The translations under genes were made by a program, and so were the position numbers. Shown here piece after piece: positions 6,825 to 8,894 of a stretch of 8,894 nt of DNA; position 1 is the first letter of the stretch; the number at the start of each line of letters is the position of its first letter. The DNA is taken from assembly GCA_035259145.1 (NCBI GenBank), contig DATFWQ010000064.1, positions 1 to 8,894 of the forward strand, written 5' to 3'. The DNA is from CF-161 sp035259145 (GTDB taxonomy: Bacteria > Chloroflexota > Dormibacteria > Dormibacterales > Dormibacteraceae). Under the pieces are notes generated by a model. It saw nothing but the letters and a program-made list of their open reading frames with translations, was not told the origin of the DNA and did no database searches.

Positions 6825-6914
6825 CAACCCGGCTGAGAATAGTCGTCTCCGGTGGCCGTCAGTCCCGCTGAACGTCGAGCGGAATCGTGACATTCACCGA
6901 CTGACGTCGCAACC
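6825..6914. promoter_or_regulatory. Divergent promoter region between SDR and flavin reductase genes
   Basis: On the minus strand TATTCT (6836-6841) is a good TANNNT -10 box, 11 bases before the SDR ATG, so the SDR message would have a leader of only a few bases. CTGACG lies 15 bases upstream as a poor -35. No clear plus-strand box was found for the reductase. The gap also holds an 8-bp inverted repeat, a 16-bp partial dyad CGCT-ACGT-AGCG at 6866-6881, and GTGACATTCAC at 6887-6897 (4-bp arms around 3 bases). Confidence 0.55.
6857..6906. promoter_or_regulatory. 8-bp perfect inverted repeat, candidate operator pair
   Basis: CGTCAGTC (6857-6864) and GACTGACG (6899-6906) are exact inverted copies with starts 42 bp apart, about four helical turns. 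The left arm overlaps the weak SDR -35 position and the right arm is 8 bases from the reductase ATG, so one regulator could act on both genes. Which regulator is unknown; PucR or LysR from this window are candidates. Confidence 0.45.
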
Positions 6915-7595
6915 ATGCCGCTGCTAGCCGGAACGATGATCGTGCCGATGATCCAGTTCGACCCAGGTCGGCATCTGCCGGTGCGCGTTCTGGCGATCGC
7001 CGGCAGCCTGCGCCGAAGGTCATTCAATGCTGCCCTGATCCGTGCAGCCGCGGAGATGGCGCCCGCCTGCCTGGAGATGGACGTCTACGAAGAGCTGAGC
7101 ACGATGCCGCATTACAACGAGGACGTCCGCAGCGCCGGCGAACCGCCGCCCGTTTTAAGGCTCAAGCAGCGCGTGGAGCGGGCCGACGCGGTGCTCTTCG
7201 CGACTCCGGAATACAACTACGGCGTTCCGGGCGCCCTGAAGGACGCGATCGACTGGATATCGCGGCCACCAGACCGGACCCCGCTTCTCGGCAAACCTGT
7301 CTCGGTCATCGGCGCGAGCAGCGGTCCGCAGGGGAGCGTTCGCGCCCAGCTTGCACTGCGGGCGATCCTGCTCGAGACCGGTTCACTGGTGATGGGAAAG
7401 CCCGAGGTCCTGGTCAACCTCGCGTATCAGCGCTTTGACGGGGATCTGCGCCTTGTCGACGAGTCGGCGCGGGGGCAACTGGCGCAGCACCTGCGGGCGC
7501 TGGTCAGCTGGGCGAGGCTCCACGGCGCCCCAAGCCTACTCGTGGAAGTCAACGCGGCGAAGCCGGCCCGGGCGGCCGACTCTACCCCGCCCTAG
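6915..7595 (+). CDS. NAD(P)H-dependent FMN reductase-like flavoprotein
   Basis: A 226-residue flavodoxin-fold protein of the NADPH-dependent FMN reductase family (the ChrR/azoreductase-like group), which transfers hydride from NAD(P)H via FMN to flavins, quinones or azo dyes. The phosphate-binding loop AIAGSLRRRSFN is at residues 27-38, the diagnostic PEYNYGVPGALKDAIDW at 98-114, and the third flavin-contact loop GASSGPQG at 133-140. Family members start close to the first beta strand (VRVLAIAGSLR here), so about 20 N-terminal residues may be over-called. In-frame alternatives are the ATG at 6936 (preceded by GGA four bases away), the ATG at 6948 and the GTG at 6981; none has a strong ribosome site. 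The C-terminus overlaps the end of the convergent PucR gene by 14 bp. It could supply reduced flavin to an enzyme of this locus, or act in redox defence. Confidence 0.92.
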   Translation: MPLLAGTMIVPMIQFDPGRHLPVRVLAIAGSLRRRSFNAALIRAAAEMAPACLEMDVYEELSTMPHYNEDVRSAGEPPPVLRLKQRVERADAVLFATPEYNYGVPGALKDAIDWISRPPDRTPLLGKPVSVIGASSGPQGSVRAQLALRAILLETGSLVMGKPEVLVNLAYQRFDGDLRLVDESARGQLAQHLRALVSWARLHGAPSLLVEVNAAKPARAADSTPP

Positions 7596-8886
7596 CCACA
7601 GCTCGAGGAGCCGGCCTCTCCTCGTTCTTCAATCGCATGCAGGCGAAGCGCGCCAGCTTCAAGCCGAGGTGCATGGCCAGCCGGTCGTCGCCATTGCGCA
7701 GATCCACGCCCGCGATACTCTCGATCTTGTGAAGGCGGTAGTAGAGGCTTGCCTTGTGCACCCCGAGCGAAGCCGCCGTCCGCTGCGCGTCTCCGCCCAG
7801 GTCGAAGTAGAGCTCAAGGGTTCTGATCAGATCCCTGTGCCTGTCGGCATAGAGGAGCTTTATCACGCCAGGGTGCAGCATCGCGGCCCGTAGCTGGTCG
7901 ACCGGAAACTGCAGAAGCATGCGGTAGATACCGAGACTGGCCCAGTCCGCCACCGGCGAGTGCGACGGCACGGTCTCGGCGACCAGTGCGGCCTGCTGGG
8001 CCTGCTGATGGCTCTCGGCGACCTTGCTGAGCTCCACCTGGGGCTCGCCGATGCCGACCACGCTGGTCGCCTCAGACGTCTGCAAGCGGCCTTGAACGGC
8101 GTCGTACAGACGGCGGCCCAACGCAGCCAGGCCGCACGAACGGAGCACCGGATCCTGGCAATCCACCATCAGGACGCCGTGGTCGGGACGAACCAGGTGC
8201 ACGGAATGGCGGGGCGTCAGCGTTCGCCGGACCTGGTCAAGCGCCAGCCCGATCGAGACTCGATCGGAGTTGGTCGGTCCTGACCCGTCAGCCCAGCCCA
8301 ACCTGACCACGAGGACGGCGGCCGCGCGGGTCGGTCCCATCAGGTTGGCCTCGATCAGCTCATCCGCGGCGTGCTGCCTCACCGTCACATCTGCGGAGAG
8401 CAGGTCCCGGAGCAGCTCACGCTCACGCCCCCGCTCGAGCGCGTGGGTCAGGCGCTCGCGATGCAACATCTGGCCGGCCGCATCGGCCGCCTGTTGAATC
8501 GCCTCCAGGTCGTTCCCGGTGAGCGTTGCCTCGGAATCGACCAACCACAGGAAGCCGTACAGGTGGTTCTGGCAGCGGACTGGTGCGCAAACGCGGCTAA
8601 GCATCCCCAGCTGCAGGTTCGCGGGAAGCCTGACGGGCTGGGTTGCGGCCCGAATCCCCCTGGCTAGGGCCCACTCTCTGGCTGCGGCCGGCGCTCGCCT
8701 GTGCATGATCGATGCGGTTCGCACGGCATCCGCAACCTCGAGCTGTGAGTTGTAGGCGAGCACACGCATGTGAGCGTCGTCGAGCAAGACCGCTCGCTTG
8801 ACCCTTCGGCCCAGATTGTCGACGATCGACTGAAGGTCGTAGGCCACGGACCTTGGCAGAATCTTACTACTTGCGACGATCGTCAA
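7582..8886 (-). CDS. PucR/CdaR-family transcriptional regulator
   Basis: A 434-residue protein if begun at the TTG at 8886. The C-terminal PucR-type helix-turn-helix spans about residues 366-414: DAQRTAASLGVHKASLYYRL followed by HKIESIAGVDL, the family hallmark that binds DNA. The middle (about 170-320) fits the CdaR GGDEF-like region, and the N-terminal part (AVLLDDAHMRVLAYN, then VCAPVRCQNHLYGFLWLVD) looks like a GAF/PAS-type sensory domain. The frame stays open to the window edge, so the true start could lie upstream. A GTG at 8847, in front of AYDLQSIVDNLG and 3 bases after an AAGG, is an alternative that fits family N-termini. Relatives often activate purine, amine or aromatic catabolism genes next to them, but the target here is unknown. 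Transcribed convergently with the flavin reductase gene. Confidence 0.9.
   Translation of the reverse strand: MTIVASSKILPRSVAYDLQSIVDNLGRRVKRAVLLDDAHMRVLAYNSQLEVADAVRTASIMHRRAPAAAREWALARGIRAATQPVRLPANLQLGMLSRVCAPVRCQNHLYGFLWLVDSEATLTGNDLEAIQQAADAAGQMLHRERLTHALERGRERELLRDLLSADVTVRQHAADELIEANLMGPTRAAAVLVVRLGWADGSGPTNSDRVSIGLALDQVRRTLTPRHSVHLVRPDHGVLMVDCQDPVLRSCGLAALGRRLYDAVQGRLQTSEATSVVGIGEPQVELSKVAESHQQAQQAALVAETVPSHSPVADWASLGIYRMLLQFPVDQLRAAMLHPGVIKLLYADRHRDLIRTLELYFDLGGDAQRTAASLGVHKASLYYRLHKIESIAGVDLRNGDDRLAMHLGLKLARFACMRLKNEERPAPRAVARAG
8249..8267. repeat. Perfect 19-bp palindrome inside the PucR gene
   Basis: CCGATCGAGACTCGATCGG has 9-bp exactly inverted arms around one base, and holds two CGATCG hexamers. 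It encodes part of SDRVSIGL in the regulator's middle domain. It has the shape of a protein-binding site, but it lies well inside the coding region and may be chance in GC-rich, GATC-rich sequence. Confidence 0.5.
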
Positions 8887-8894
8887 CTGGGGGC

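Noticed and set aside
6825..6893. N-terminal 23-residue extension of the SDR
   Set aside because: Arg-rich, unlike SDR N-termini, no ribosome site, and it would contain the likely -10 box.
7582..7595. 14-bp overlap of the flavin reductase and PucR gene ends as a regulatory antisense element
   Set aside because: Short tail-to-tail overlaps are common in compact genomes and both proteins end normally for their families.

Overview
The window is GC-rich bacterial DNA throughout, with GTG and TTG starts alongside ATG, tight gene packing, and weak or near-leaderless translation starts on several genes. Together with the gene families present (a DUF6351-type hydrolase, a PucR-type regulator and an SDR with a long actinobacterial-style tail), this suggests a high-GC actinomycete or a relative. 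That assignment is inferred from style only, not from a marker gene. No RNA genes, CRISPR arrays, insertion sequences or tandem repeats were seen, and no gene-free stretch exceeds about 105 bases.

Layout. (1) 1-2115, plus strand: the 3' part of a large, probably secreted alpha/beta-hydrolase-like protein of the DUF6351 type; its start lies outside the window. (2) 2188-3093, minus: a LysR-type regulator. (3) 3094-3198: a relatively AT-rich divergent promoter region with two dyad elements. (4) 3199-4899, plus: a GMC-family flavoprotein oxidoreductase with intact catalytic residues and an unusual C-terminal read-through tail. (5) 4732-5883, minus: a DAO-family (sarcosine/glycine oxidase-like) FAD oxidoreductase broken by two opposite single-base shifts. 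(6) 5889-6824, minus: a classical SDR dehydrogenase directly upstream of, and probably co-transcribed with, the broken oxidoreductase. (7) 6825-6914: a second divergent promoter region with an 8-bp inverted repeat. (8) 6915-7595, plus: an NAD(P)H-dependent FMN reductase-like protein. (9) 7582-8886, minus: a PucR/CdaR-type regulator that reaches almost to the window edge.

How they may work together. Four different redox enzymes (GMC alcohol oxidase/dehydrogenase, DAO amine oxidase, SDR, flavin reductase) sit between two regulators, with a probable extracytoplasmic hydrolase at one end. This looks like an accessory catabolic island: a substrate is released or imported, its alcohol or amine groups are oxidised, and expression is controlled by LysR (probably acting on the GMC gene) and possibly by PucR. 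The substrate cannot be read from the sequence. The main anomalies are the frame-broken DAO gene and the missing natural stop of the GMC gene. Both lie within 4.7-5.2 kb, so this stretch is either decaying or contains base-calling errors.
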